From: an uncultured Eubacteriales bacterium
GTDB lineage: Bacteria > Bacillota > Clostridia > Christensenellales > Aristaeellaceae
Direction of reading: 5' to 3'
Length of the DNA stretch: 64,000 bases
NCBI GenBank assembly: GCA_902765735.1
Contig: CACXBB010000022.1
Coordinates: 1-64,000 of the forward strand
The notes below the pieces were generated by a model. It ran no database searches. It was not told where the DNA came from and saw only the letters and a list, made by a program, of their open reading frames with translations. The translations under genes were made by a program, and so were the position numbers. The stretch's first letter is position 1; every line of letters begins with the position of its first letter. Below are positions 8,519 to 16,451 of this stretch, in pieces.

Positions 8519-8695
8519 AACAGAGTGCAGAGTGCAGAGTACAGAGTGCAGTTGCGGTTCAAATCCCTTAGGGATTTGTTCTGATTTGAAGGATAATCAC
8601 AGTGATCGTTCGTCCTGCCGTAGCCTTATTATCAAAGAAATCCGCAAGGATTTCTACCAAAACTGTACTCTGAACTCTGTACTCTGAACTCTTTC
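8519..8695. repeat. AGAGTGC heptamer composite inverted element
   Basis: The left arm is a tandem AGAGTGC/AGAGTAC run (8520-8551). An AAATCC-CTTAGG-GATTT hairpin and about 60 bp of unique sequence follow, then a second hairpin GAAATCC-GCAA-GGATTTC. The right arm is ACTGTACTCTGAACTCTGTACTC, the inverse of the left. The same order is seen at 11432-11595. Confidence 0.85.
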
Positions 8696-8753
8696 CCGGC
8701 AATAAGCCCTCGGGCTTTGCATAAAACCCCTGAAACACGAAAGGATGATTGAT

Positions 8754-9812
8754 ATGAAGAAGATCGCCATCGTTATCCTCGCCGCCCTGTTGGCGTGCGC
8801 GCTGTGCGTTCCGGCCCTCGCGGAGGACAAGCCCTTCGCCGGCACGGAGCTGGTGGTGTACAACTGGTACGACTACATCGACCCCTCGGTGCTGGACATG
8901 TTCCAGGACGAGACGGGCATCGAGGTCACCTACGTCAACTTCACCCAGAACGAGGACATGTACGCCCGTCTGGAGGCCGGCGCGGGCGCGTATGACGTGG
9001 TCTTCCCGTCGGAATACATGATCGAGCGGCTGATCAAGGAGGATCGTCTGGAAGAACTGAACCTCGACAACATCCCCAACCTCGCCAACATCCTCGACAA
9101 CCTGCGCGACCCCAGCTACGATCCCGGCAACGCCCACTCCGTGCCCTACATGTGGGGCACCCTGGGCATCCTCTACAACGAGGACATGGTGTCCGCCCCG
9201 ATCACCAGCTGGACCAGCCTCTTCGACGAGCAGTACAAGGGCTCCATCTTCATGATGAACTCCCTGCGCGACACCATCGGCCTGGCCCTCAAGACCCTGG
9301 GCTACTCCATGAACACCCGCGACGAGGCCCAGCTCCAGGAGGCCGGCGCGATGCTGGTCAAGCAGCGCCAGGACAAGCTGATCTCCGGCAACTTCGTGGA
9401 TGAGACCAAGGACAAGATGGTCGCCAACGAGGCCGCCCTGGCCGTGATCTACTCCGGCGACGCCCTCTACGCCATGGAGAAGAACGACCGCCTGGCCTAT
9501 GTGGTGCCCGAGGAGGGCTCCAACATCTGGGTGGACGGCATGTGCATCCCCAAGGGCTCCGCCCACAAGGAGGCCGCCGAGTGCTTCATCAACTTCATGT
9601 GCCGCCCCGACATCGCCCAGATGAACATGGACTATATCTATTATTCCTCCCCCGTGAAGCAGGTCGTCGAAAACCTCGACGCGGACCAGGCCGCCAACGC
9701 CGCCCTCAATCCCCCCGAGGACGTCATCGCCCGCTGCGAATACTATAACGACATCTCCGATTCCATGAACCTCTACGAGGGCATCTGGATGGAGATCCAG
9801 ATGGCGCGCTGA
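8754..9812 (+). CDS. potD: Spermidine/putrescine-binding protein PotD
   Basis: This 352-residue extracytoplasmic solute-binding protein has a signal peptide (MKKIAIVILAALLACALCVPALAED). The mature start LVVYNWYDYIDPSVLDMF is typical of PotD/PotF. GAYDVVFPSEYMIERL and YMWGTLGILYNEDMV are further family stretches. The upstream in-frame ATG at 8745 directly follows the SD AAAGG, leaving no spacing; the ATG at 8754 has proper spacing and opens the signal peptide. No lipobox cysteine is evident at the cleavage site. It captures polyamines for PotABC. A rho-independent terminator follows. Confidence 0.93.
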   Translation: MKKIAIVILAALLACALCVPALAEDKPFAGTELVVYNWYDYIDPSVLDMFQDETGIEVTYVNFTQNEDMYARLEAGAGAYDVVFPSEYMIERLIKEDRLEELNLDNIPNLANILDNLRDPSYDPGNAHSVPYMWGTLGILYNEDMVSAPITSWTSLFDEQYKGSIFMMNSLRDTIGLALKTLGYSMNTRDEAQLQEAGAMLVKQRQDKLISGNFVDETKDKMVANEAALAVIYSGDALYAMEKNDRLAYVVPEEGSNIWVDGMCIPKGSAHKEAAECFINFMCRPDIAQMNMDYIYYSSPVKQVVENLDADQAANAALNPPEDVIARCEYYNDISDSMNLYEGIWMEIQMAR

Positions 9813-9827
9813 CCCCCCCGCACCCCC

Positions 9828-9854
9828 ACGGACGCCTCCGGCGTCCGTTTTTTT
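9828..9854 (+). terminator. Rho-independent terminator of the pot operon
   Basis: ACGGACGCC-TCC-GGCGTCCGT followed by a T7 run, 15 bp after the potD stop. Confidence 0.9.
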
Positions 9855-9857
9855 GTT

Positions 9858-10279
9858 CAGGGAGTAGGGAGTAGGAGCTGCGACCTGATCCGATGTTCCT
9901 CCGTAGGAGCGCCGATGCGGCGTCCGCCCTGCCTCCCCTGTGCAAGGGGAGGTGCCGAGCGCAGCGAGGCGGAGGGGTTGCCCTGCCTCCCCCTGTGCAA
10001 GGGGAGGTGCCGAGCGCAGCGAGGCGGAGGGGTTGCCCTGCCTCCCCTGTGTAAGGGGAGGTGCCGAGCGTAGCGAGGCGGAGGGGTTGCCCTGCCTCCC
10101 CCTGTGCAAGGGGAGGTGCCGAGCGCAGCGAGGCGGAGGGGTTGCCCTGCCTCCCCTAGGTGCCGAGCGCAGCGAGGCGGAGGGGTTGCCCTGCCTTCCC
10201 CTTTCAGGGGAAGGTGGCCCGCAGGGCCGGAAGAGGTCGTCACCCCCGTAACCCCTGCTCCCTACTCCCCACTCCCTAA
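9858..10279. repeat. Heptamer-bracketed cassette with five family-A units and one family-B unit
   Basis: The left bracket is CAGGGAGTAGGGAGTAGG; the right, inverted, is CTCCCTACTCCCCACTCCC (about 10258-10277). Family-A units start at 9931, about 9985, 10041, 10095 and 10149. The fifth has lost most of its first hairpin (CCTCCCCTAGGTGCC). A family-B unit with a GGCCCGCAGGGCC second hairpin closes the set. Second hairpins in the A units read GCCGAGCGCAGCGAGGC or GCCGAGCGTAGCGAGGC. Confidence 0.88.
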
Positions 10280-10317
10280 CTAACCAAACTTTTACACTCC
10301 CTTCCACCCACCCCCAT

Positions 10318-10345
10318 TTCACAATCCCCGAATCCGATGTAATAT
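10318..10345 (+). promoter_or_regulatory. Probable azlCD promoter
   Basis: TTCACA (10318-10323) and TAATAT (10340-10345) are 16 bp apart, about 30 bp before the azlC start. Confidence 0.5.
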
Positions 10346-10376
10346 AGATGCAACGCACAAACGAAGGAGAATGACC

Positions 10377-11102
10377 ATGCTGACCGACCGGAAGAAATGG
10401 TTTGTCAAAGGCTTGAAGGACGGCATCCCGATCATGCTGGGGTATTTCGCGGTATCGATCGCCCTGGGCATCGCGGCGAAGAACGCGGGTATGACGGCAA
10501 CGCAGGCGACGGTCGCCAGCGCGCTGATCATGGCCTCGGCGGGCCAGTACATCGGCTTCACGCTGATCGCGGCGGGGACGAGCTTCGCGGAGGTCATCGT
10601 GATGGAGGCCATCGCCAACGCCCGCTACCTGCTGATGTCCACGGCGCTCTCCCAGAAGGTGGACCCGGCCCTGCCCCTGCGGCACCGCATGCTGATGGGC
10701 CTGTGGATCACCGACGAGATTTTCGGCGTGTCGGTGTCGGTGGAGGGGCGTCTGAACCCCTACTACATCTACGGCATGGCGGCGGTGGCCACCCCCGGCT
10801 GGGCGCTGGGCACGCTGACGGGCGTGGTGCTGGGCAACGTGCTGCCGCTCCGGGTGGTCAGTGCGCTGTCGGTGGGGCTGTACGGCATGTTCATGTCGAT
10901 CTTCGTGCCCCCGGCCCGCAAGAACCCCGTTATCGCGGGCCTGGTGATCGTCAGCTTCGCGCTGAGCTGGGCCTTTAACGCCCTGCCCTGGTTCGACGCC
11001 ATCTCCTCCGGCATGAAGATCATTATCCTTACAGTGTCCATCTCCCTCGTCGCGGCCCTCGCCTTCCCCGTGGACGGAAAGGAGGATCGCCATGCGGCAT
11101 AA
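10377..11102 (+). CDS. azlC: AzlC family branched-chain amino acid exporter, large subunit
   Basis: This 241-residue integral membrane protein has the AzlC hallmarks KDGIPIMLGYFAVSIALGIAAKNAG near the N terminus and ANARYLLMSTALSQKV, LGTLTGVVLGNVLP in the core. With AzlD it exports branched-chain amino acids or analogues. The SD AAGGAG (10364-10369) is 1 bp from the ATG at 10371 and 7 bp from the ATG at 10377, so the latter is chosen. It overlaps azlD by 11 bp. Confidence 0.92.
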   Translation: MLTDRKKWFVKGLKDGIPIMLGYFAVSIALGIAAKNAGMTATQATVASALIMASAGQYIGFTLIAAGTSFAEVIVMEAIANARYLLMSTALSQKVDPALPLRHRMLMGLWITDEIFGVSVSVEGRLNPYYIYGMAAVATPGWALGTLTGVVLGNVLPLRVVSALSVGLYGMFMSIFVPPARKNPVIAGLVIVSFALSWAFNALPWFDAISSGMKIIILTVSISLVAALAFPVDGKEDRHAA

Positions 11103-11397
11103 CGTCTACCTCTACATCCTGGGCATGTGGGGCATCAGCTACCTGATCCGCGTGCTGCCGCTGACCCTCATCCGCCGGGAGATCACCAATAAGACCATCC
11201 GCTCCTTCCTGTTCTATGTGCCCTACGTCACCCTGGCGGTCATGACCTTCCCCTCCATACTCTCCGCCACCCAGACCCCCGTCTCCGCCGCCCTGGCGCT
11301 CGTCGCGGGCCTGGTCATGGCCTGGTTCGGCCTGAGCCTCTTCCAGGTCAGCGTGCTGTGCTGCGCCGTGGTCTTTGTGGTTGAGCTGATATTATAA
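11092..11397 (+). CDS. azlD: AzlD family transporter, small subunit
   Basis: This 101-residue protein has three to four membrane segments. The start YILGMWGISYLIRVLPLTLIRREI and FLFYVPYVTLAVMTFPSIL match AzlD. It is translationally coupled to azlC (overlap) with an internal SD AAGGAGG. It forms the partner subunit of the AzlCD exporter. Confidence 0.92.
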   Translation: MRHNVYLYILGMWGISYLIRVLPLTLIRREITNKTIRSFLFYVPYVTLAVMTFPSILSATQTPVSAALALVAGLVMAWFGLSLFQVSVLCCAVVFVVELIL

Positions 11398-11431
11398 TGA
11401 TCGCGGACTATTCATTGCCTCGTTCTGTTCA

Positions 11432-11595
11432 AGAGTGCAGAGTGCAGAGTGCAGTTTTGGTACAAATCCTTACGGATTTGTTTGATTATAGGGCTGCGGC
11501 GATGTTTTTGCTCAACGGCGTAGCCTTCAATCAAAAGAAATCCGCAAGGATTTCCTCCAAAACTGTACTCTGCACTCTGTACTCTGTACTCTGAA
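11432..11595. repeat. AGAGTGC heptamer composite inverted element, second full copy
   Basis: Left arm AGAGTGCAGAGTGCAG, then TTTTGGTACAAATCC-TTAC-GGATTTG, about 50 bp of unique sequence, GAAATCC-GCAA-GGATTTC, then CCAAAACTGTACTCTGCACTC. Arms and inner hairpins match the element at 8519-8695, while the central segment differs. Confidence 0.85.
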
Positions 11596-11600
11596 ACCGG

Positions 11601-11629
11601 TTGACATGTCTGTTAGTTTGTTGTAAAAT
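11601..11629 (+). promoter_or_regulatory. Sigma-A-type promoter of the nucleoside-import operon
   Basis: TTGACA (11601-11606), 17-bp spacer, TAAAAT (11624-11629), about 60 bp before the binding-protein start. Confidence 0.8.
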
Positions 11630-11689
11630 AAAGATGAACTGCGGGAAGTGGGAATACTCGCAAACAAACATAAAGGGAGGAACACTCAC

Positions 11690-12784
11690 ATGAAGAAAAT
11701 CCTGTCTATGATCCTGGCAGTCGCGATGCTCATGACGCTGGCGGCCTTTGCGGCGTCGGCGGAGGGCGACGTGTACAGCGTGGCCTACCTGGTCAACGGC
11801 AACCTGGGCGACAAGTCCTTCTTCGACTCCGCCGAGGCGGGCCTGGCGGCGCTGCAGGAGGCCGGCCGCATCGAGTACACGACCATCGAGATGGGCGGCA
11901 CCGACGAGGACCAGCCCACCTGGCTCTCCACGCTGTACGACGTGTCCGCTTCCGAGGACTATGACGTGATCATCTGCGGCACCTATCAGATGCCCGACTA
12001 TCTGAAGGAAGTCGCCACCGAGTATCCGGATCAGAAGTACGTGATCTTCGACGACAACACCTACGTGGGCGAGAACGCCAACGTGCTGAACCTGACCTAC
12101 CGTCAGAACGACATGGGCTACCTGGTGGGCGTCTACGCGGCCTGCATGACCGCCGACACCAGCCTGAACAACATCAACGAGGACGCCGTGGTGGGCTTCG
12201 TCGGCGGCGTGGATTCCCCTGTCATCAACGACTTCCTGATCGGCTTCATCGAGGGCGCGCAGTCCGTCAACCCCGACATCAAGATCGACACCCGCTACAC
12301 CAATGACTACGTGGACACCGCCATCGCCAAGGAGTATGGCCTGTCCATGATCAACGACAACAAGTGCGACATCATCTGGGGCGTCGCGGGCAACGCCGGC
12401 AACGGCGCCGCCGAGGCCGCGCTGGAGACCGGCAAGGCCTGGTTCATCGGCGTGGACTCCGACCAGGAGCTGACCCTCAGCCCCGACCTGGCCGCGCTGA
12501 CCCTGACCTCCGGCCTCAAGAACATCGGCAACTCCCTGATCTGGGTGTTCGACGAGCTCGACGCCGGCAATGAGTACTGGGGCACCGAGGTCACCCTGGG
12601 CCTGGCCGAGGGCGGCGTCGGCATCGTGACCGACAAGAACTTCGACAAGTACGCCTCCGACGATACCAAGGCCGCCGTGACCGCGGCCCAGGAGGCCGTG
12701 CTGTCCGGCAGCATCACCGTGGATACCGCCATCGGCGAGAACGCCGCCGACGTGGTGTCCCTGCGCGAGGCCGTCCGCCCGTAA
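11690..12784 (+). CDS. BMP family nucleoside-binding protein
   Basis: This 364-residue protein of the BmpA/PnrA/Med family has a signal peptide (MKKILSMILAVAMLMTLAAFAASAE). YSVAYLVNGNLGDKSFFDSAEAGL is the family opening, followed by VGFVGGVDSPVINDFLIGFIEGA and WGVAGNAGNGAAEAA. The family binds purine nucleosides outside the cell for an ABC importer. The start at 11690 has the SD AAAGGGAGG and opens the signal peptide; an in-frame upstream ATG at 11648 lacks both. No lipobox Cys is seen. The importer ATPase and permeases lie downstream, but with a repeat-flanked DUF559 gene in between. Confidence 0.92.
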   Translation: MKKILSMILAVAMLMTLAAFAASAEGDVYSVAYLVNGNLGDKSFFDSAEAGLAALQEAGRIEYTTIEMGGTDEDQPTWLSTLYDVSASEDYDVIICGTYQMPDYLKEVATEYPDQKYVIFDDNTYVGENANVLNLTYRQNDMGYLVGVYAACMTADTSLNNINEDAVVGFVGGVDSPVINDFLIGFIEGAQSVNPDIKIDTRYTNDYVDTAIAKEYGLSMINDNKCDIIWGVAGNAGNGAAEAALETGKAWFIGVDSDQELTLSPDLAALTLTSGLKNIGNSLIWVFDELDAGNEYWGTEVTLGLAEGGVGIVTDKNFDKYASDDTKAAVTAAQEAVLSGSITVDTAIGENAADVVSLREAVRP

Positions 12785-12810
12785 GCGGATCGACGCCCGG
12801 CAATTGACGG

Positions 12811-12839
12811 GGAGGAGGCTCCATTGAGCTTCCTCCTTT
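12811..12839 (+). terminator. Probable terminator or attenuator after the binding-protein gene
   Basis: GGAGGAGGCTC-CATT-GAGCTTCCTCC forms an 11-bp stem with one G-U pair, followed by a short TTT. Partial termination here would give more binding protein than transporter. Confidence 0.55.
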
Positions 12840-12862
12840 GCGTTAGTCGGGAGACGGAGTTA

Positions 12863-13046
12863 CGACCTCTTTCGTCTTAATGCCTGACGGCATTAATCCA
12901 CCTTCCCCTAAAGGGGAAGGCTTATGGAAACGTTACCCTATGCCTTCCCCTTTAGGGGAAGGTGGCAACGCGAAGCGTTGACGGAAGAGGTCATGCCTTC
13001 CCCTTTAGGGGAAGGTGGCAACGCGAAGCGTTGACGGAAGAGGTCA
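12863..13046. repeat. Three family-B repeats upstream of DUF559
   Basis: An inverted unit at 12863-12921 has TTAATGCC/GGCATTAA as its second stem. Two direct units lie at 12942-12993 and 12995-13046, with CAACGC-GAA-GCGTTG and tail GGAAGAGGTCAT. Confidence 0.9.
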
Positions 13047-13074
13047 TGCCTCCCCACCCGATCAGGAGGACACA

Positions 13075-13479
13075 ATGGCGAGAACGTTGAGCTACGACGG
13101 CAATCTTAAACCCCGTGCTCAGGAATTGCGCAGGAATATGACGCAGCAGGAGCGCCACCTGTGGTATGATTATCTCTCAACCTGTCCCGTGCGGTTCCGT
13201 CGTCAGAAGCAATTCGGGTATTACATCGTGGATTTCTACTGTGCAAAGCTCGATCTGGTGGTGGAAATCGATGGTTCCCAGCACTACTCGCCGGAAGAGA
13301 AGCAGCACGATGCTATTCGTACAGCCTATCTCAACAGCCTCGGACTGACCGTGGTGCGGTTCTCCAATTATAATGTGGATTGCCATTTTGAAGGCGTCTG
13401 CGCGCAGATATACAATATGATCCAAGCAAAACTGACAACAGAGAGTGACAGGGACGGGGAACGACCTCTTCCGACTTAA
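13075..13479 (+). CDS. DUF559 (Vsr/restriction-like fold) endonuclease-domain protein
   Basis: This 134-residue protein matches DUF559: AQELRRNMTQQERHLWYDYL, then FRRQKQFGYYIVDFYCAKLDLVVEIDGSQH, then LNSLGLTVVRFSN. The D-x(n)-E-x-D arrangement (YYIVDFYC, LVVEIDG) fits a PD-(D/E)XK/Vsr-type nuclease core; cellular role unknown. The SD AGGAGG lies 7 bp from the ATG at 13075. The last residues (ERPLPT) and the stop are encoded by the start of an inverted family-B repeat. Repeats flank both sides, and the gene splits the nucleoside importer operon. Base composition is visibly lower in GC than in its neighbours. Together this suggests a mobile or parasitic insertion. Confidence 0.87.
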   Translation: MARTLSYDGNLKPRAQELRRNMTQQERHLWYDYLSTCPVRFRRQKQFGYYIVDFYCAKLDLVVEIDGSQHYSPEEKQHDAIRTAYLNSLGLTVVRFSNYNVDCHFEGVCAQIYNMIQAKLTTESDRDGERPLPT

Positions 13480-13698
13480 TGCCTGACGGCATTAAGTCAC
13501 CTTCCCCTGAAGGGGAAGGCAAAGGATAACGCCTCCAAAAGCCTTCCCTTTCAGGGGAAGGTGGCAACCCGTAGGGCTGCAGAAGAGGTCGTGCCTTCCC
13601 CTTCAGGGGAAGGTGGCAACGCGAAGCGTTGACGGAAGAGGTCGTGCCTTCCCCTTCAGGGGAAGGTGGCAACGCGAAGCGTTGACGGAAGAGGTCGT
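13461..13698. repeat. Four family-B repeats downstream of DUF559
   Basis: An inverted unit at 13461-13520 (TTAATGCC/GGCATTAA) overlaps the DUF559 3' end. Direct units lie at 13541-13592 (CAACCCGTAGGGCTG), 13593-13645 and 13646-13698 (CAACGC-GAA-GCGTTG). The SD of the next gene follows 9 bp later. Confidence 0.9.
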
Positions 13699-13720
13699 CC
13701 CCCAACAAGGAGGTACAATC

Positions 13721-15295
13721 ATGCCAGACGAAAGAGCCTCGGAAAACTATGTCGTGCGCATGAAGGGGATCACGAAGGTGTACCCCAACGGTGTCGCGGC
13801 GAACCAGGGGGTGGATTTCGACCTGCGCAAGGGTGAAATCCACGCCCTGATGGGCGAAAACGGCGCGGGCAAGAGCACGCTGATGAAGATGCTGTTCGGC
13901 CTGGAGCAGCCCACCAGCGGCGAGATCATCGTAAACGGCGAAAAGCTGGAGCTCACTTCGCCCTCGGTGGCCATCGCCCACGGCATCGGCATGGTCCACC
14001 AGCACTTCATGCTGGTGCCGAGCCTGTCGGTGGCGGAGAACATGGTGCTGGGCATGACCCCGAAGAAGTCCGGCCTGTTCGTGGACCGAGCCAAAGCCAT
14101 CGAGATCACGCGGGAGTATTCGGAGAAATTCAACCTGCACGTGGAGCCCGAGGCCAAGGTGATGGATATCCCGGTGGGCATGAAGCAGAAGGTGGAGATC
14201 CTGAAGGCGCTGGTGCGCGGCGCGAAGATCCTCATCATGGACGAGCCCACCGCCGTACTGACCTCCCAGGAGACCGCGGAGCTGTTCGTGGAACTTAAAA
14301 ACCTGAAGAACCAGGGCTACACCATCGTGTTCATCTCCCACAAGCTCAACGAGATCATGGAGATCACCGACCGGCTGACCATCATGCGCAACGGCCGCAG
14401 CATGGGCGTGTACAACACCTGCGACGTCACCAAGGAGGAGATCTCCCGCCTGATGGTGGGCCGCGACGTGGTGCTGAGCGTGCAGAAGGACAAGGCCGTC
14501 CCCGGGGACACGGTGCTTCGGGTGCGCGACCTCGAATACGTCAACGAGTGGCACAAGAAGATGCTGGACAAGGTGTCCTTCGACGTACGTAAGGGCGAGA
14601 TCCTCGGCATCGCGGGCGTGGAGGGCAACGGCCAGAAGGAGCTGATCGACATGCTGTTCAGCTTCAACGTGCCCAACTCCGGCACGGCCACCGTGAACGG
14701 CACCAGCATTCTGGGCCTGCCCCAGCAGCGCATCCGCGAGCTGGGCGTGTCGCTGGTACCCGAGGACCGCATGCTCTACGGCATCGCCGCCTCGGCGTCC
14801 ATCGAGGAAAACGTCATCTCCGACCGCGCCTCCGACAGGCGCTACAACTCGGGGCCGCTGTTCAACATGAAGGCCATCCACCAGGAGGCGGACCGTCTGA
14901 TCAGGGAGTTCACGGTGCTGTGCAAGAACCGCAACCAGCACGTGGGCATGCTCTCCGGCGGCAACATCCAGAAGGTGGTGGTGGCCCGGGAGTTCTCCAA
15001 CGATCCCGTGCTGATCCTGGCCGACCAGCCCACCCGCGGCATCGACGTGGGCGCGACGGAGTTCATCCGCAAGAAGCTGGTGGAGCTGTCCCGCTCGGGC
15101 ATCGCGGTACTGCTGGTGTCCGCGGATTTAAATGAGGTCATGGAGCTCTCAGACAGCCTGATCGTGATGCACAACGGCCAGATCGCCGCCTACTTCGACG
15201 ACACCGCCGGGCTGACCGACGAGATCATGGGCGAATACATGCTGGGGCTCAAGCAGCAGAGTGATCAGGAGATAAGGAGGGCCTGTCATGACTAA
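13721..15295 (+). CDS. Nucleoside ABC transporter ATP-binding protein (two ABC domains)
   Basis: This 524-residue protein has tandem ABC domains in the RbsA/NupA layout. The first has Walker A GENGAGKST and KILIMDEPTAVLT. The second has a degenerate P-loop (GVEGNGQKE), signature LSGGNIQK and LILADQPTRGIDVGA. Adjacency to a BMP protein and two RbsC-like permeases marks it as the NupA/YufO type, energising nucleoside uptake. The ATG at 13721 has the SD AAGGAGG 7 bp upstream; a longer reading frame from 13613 only covers repeats. It overlaps the next gene by 8 bp. Confidence 0.93.
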   Translation: MPDERASENYVVRMKGITKVYPNGVAANQGVDFDLRKGEIHALMGENGAGKSTLMKMLFGLEQPTSGEIIVNGEKLELTSPSVAIAHGIGMVHQHFMLVPSLSVAENMVLGMTPKKSGLFVDRAKAIEITREYSEKFNLHVEPEAKVMDIPVGMKQKVEILKALVRGAKILIMDEPTAVLTSQETAELFVELKNLKNQGYTIVFISHKLNEIMEITDRLTIMRNGRSMGVYNTCDVTKEEISRLMVGRDVVLSVQKDKAVPGDTVLRVRDLEYVNEWHKKMLDKVSFDVRKGEILGIAGVEGNGQKELIDMLFSFNVPNSGTATVNGTSILGLPQQRIRELGVSLVPEDRMLYGIAASASIEENVISDRASDRRYNSGPLFNMKAIHQEADRLIREFTVLCKNRNQHVGMLSGGNIQKVVVAREFSNDPVLILADQPTRGIDVGATEFIRKKLVELSRSGIAVLLVSADLNEVMELSDSLIVMHNGQIAAYFDDTAGLTDEIMGEYMLGLKQQSDQEIRRACHD

Positions 15296-16451
15296 ACAAC
15301 GTCAACTGCGGTTTACCATCATCCGCAGCCTCGTGGCCATACTGATCGCGCTGCTGGTGGCCACGCTGCTGATCTTCATCAGCGCCTCGGGCGCGACGTT
15401 CCACGACAAGCTGGAGGCCACCCGGGAGGCCCTGAAGCAGATGCTGGCCGGCCCGGTGTTCCGCTTCAGCAAGAAGAACGGCACCGCCTTCGAAGCCAAG
15501 CGCCTGGCGGACATACTCGCTGCCATGATCCCCACCATCTTTACGGGCCTGTCGGTGTGCGTGATGTTCTCCGCCAACCAGTTCAACCTCGGCGCGGAGG
15601 GCGGCATCATGCTGGGCGCCTTCGTCACGGCGATGGTCGCCATCTACCTGCCGCTGCCGGCGGGGCTGCACCCCGTCGTGGCGGTGCTCATCGGCGGCGC
15701 GGCGGTGGCGCTGGTGATGCTGTTGCCGGCGCTTCTCAAGACAAAGCTCAACGTCAGCGAGATGGTGTGCTCGCTGATGCTCAACTACATCATCATGTAC
15801 GTCATCAAGTACCTGATGAACACCCACCTGGCCGACAAGAGCCGCGGGCAGATCATGTCCTACCCCTTCCGGGAGTCCTCGGCCATATCGCCGATCATCA
15901 ACAACGCCGTGTTCTCCGGTGCAAAGCTTAGCTGGGGCTTTGTCGTGGCCATCGCGGCGGTGATCCTCTGCGGGCTTTTCATGTACCGCTCCCGCTGGGG
16001 CTACGCCATCCGCATGATAGGCATCAACCAGGATTTCGCCAAATACTCCGGCATGAAGGTGGGCGCGGTGATCGTGCTCTCGCAGGTGCTGGGCGGCTTC
16101 CTGGCGGGCGCGGGCGGCGGCATCGAGATGCTGGGCCGCTACACCAGCTTCTCCTGGTCGGCGCTGCCCGGCTACGGCTGGACCGGCATCACCATCGCCA
16201 TCCTGGCGGGCAACAACCCCTACTTGGTCCCCCTGGCGGCCTTCTTCATGGCCTACCTGTCCAAGGGCTGCGACCTGATGGCCACCTACGCCAAGGTGCC
16301 CGCACAGCTCATCGACATCGTGCAGGGCGTGATCTTCCTGTTCTTCGCGGCGGAGCAGTTCCTCTCCGGCTACCGGCAGAAGCTGGTGGTCAGGTCCGCG
16401 CAGGAGGAGATCGAGCGCGCGCGCGCGGAAGGAGGGCGTCAGAATGCTTAA
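15288..16451 (+). CDS. Nucleoside ABC transporter permease, long subunit
   Basis: This 387-residue permease has about ten membrane segments. It has an N-terminal TM, then a periplasmic-type loop, then FTGLSVCVMFSANQFNLGAEGGIMLGAF and GYGWTGITIAILAGNNP, characteristic of the YufP/NupB branch of BPD_transp_2. It forms the channel with the following permease. Its start lies inside the ATPase gene, and it ends overlapping the next. Confidence 0.92.
   Translation: MTKQRQLRFTIIRSLVAILIALLVATLLIFISASGATFHDKLEATREALKQMLAGPVFRFSKKNGTAFEAKRLADILAAMIPTIFTGLSVCVMFSANQFNLGAEGGIMLGAFVTAMVAIYLPLPAGLHPVVAVLIGGAAVALVMLLPALLKTKLNVSEMVCSLMLNYIIMYVIKYLMNTHLADKSRGQIMSYPFRESSAISPIINNAVFSGAKLSWGFVVAIAAVILCGLFMYRSRWGYAIRMIGINQDFAKYSGMKVGAVIVLSQVLGGFLAGAGGGIEMLGRYTSFSWSALPGYGWTGITIAILAGNNPYLVPLAAFFMAYLSKGCDLMATYAKVPAQLIDIVQGVIFLFFAAEQFLSGYRQKLVVRSAQEEIERARAEGGRQNA

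Noticed and set aside
8568..11093. 841-residue minus-strand frame over potD and azlC
   Set aside because: It crosses two well-supported plus-strand genes and a repeat cluster and has His/Gly/Val-rich shadow composition.
11397..11594. 65-residue frame after azlD
   Set aside because: It only reads the AGAGTGC heptamer element.
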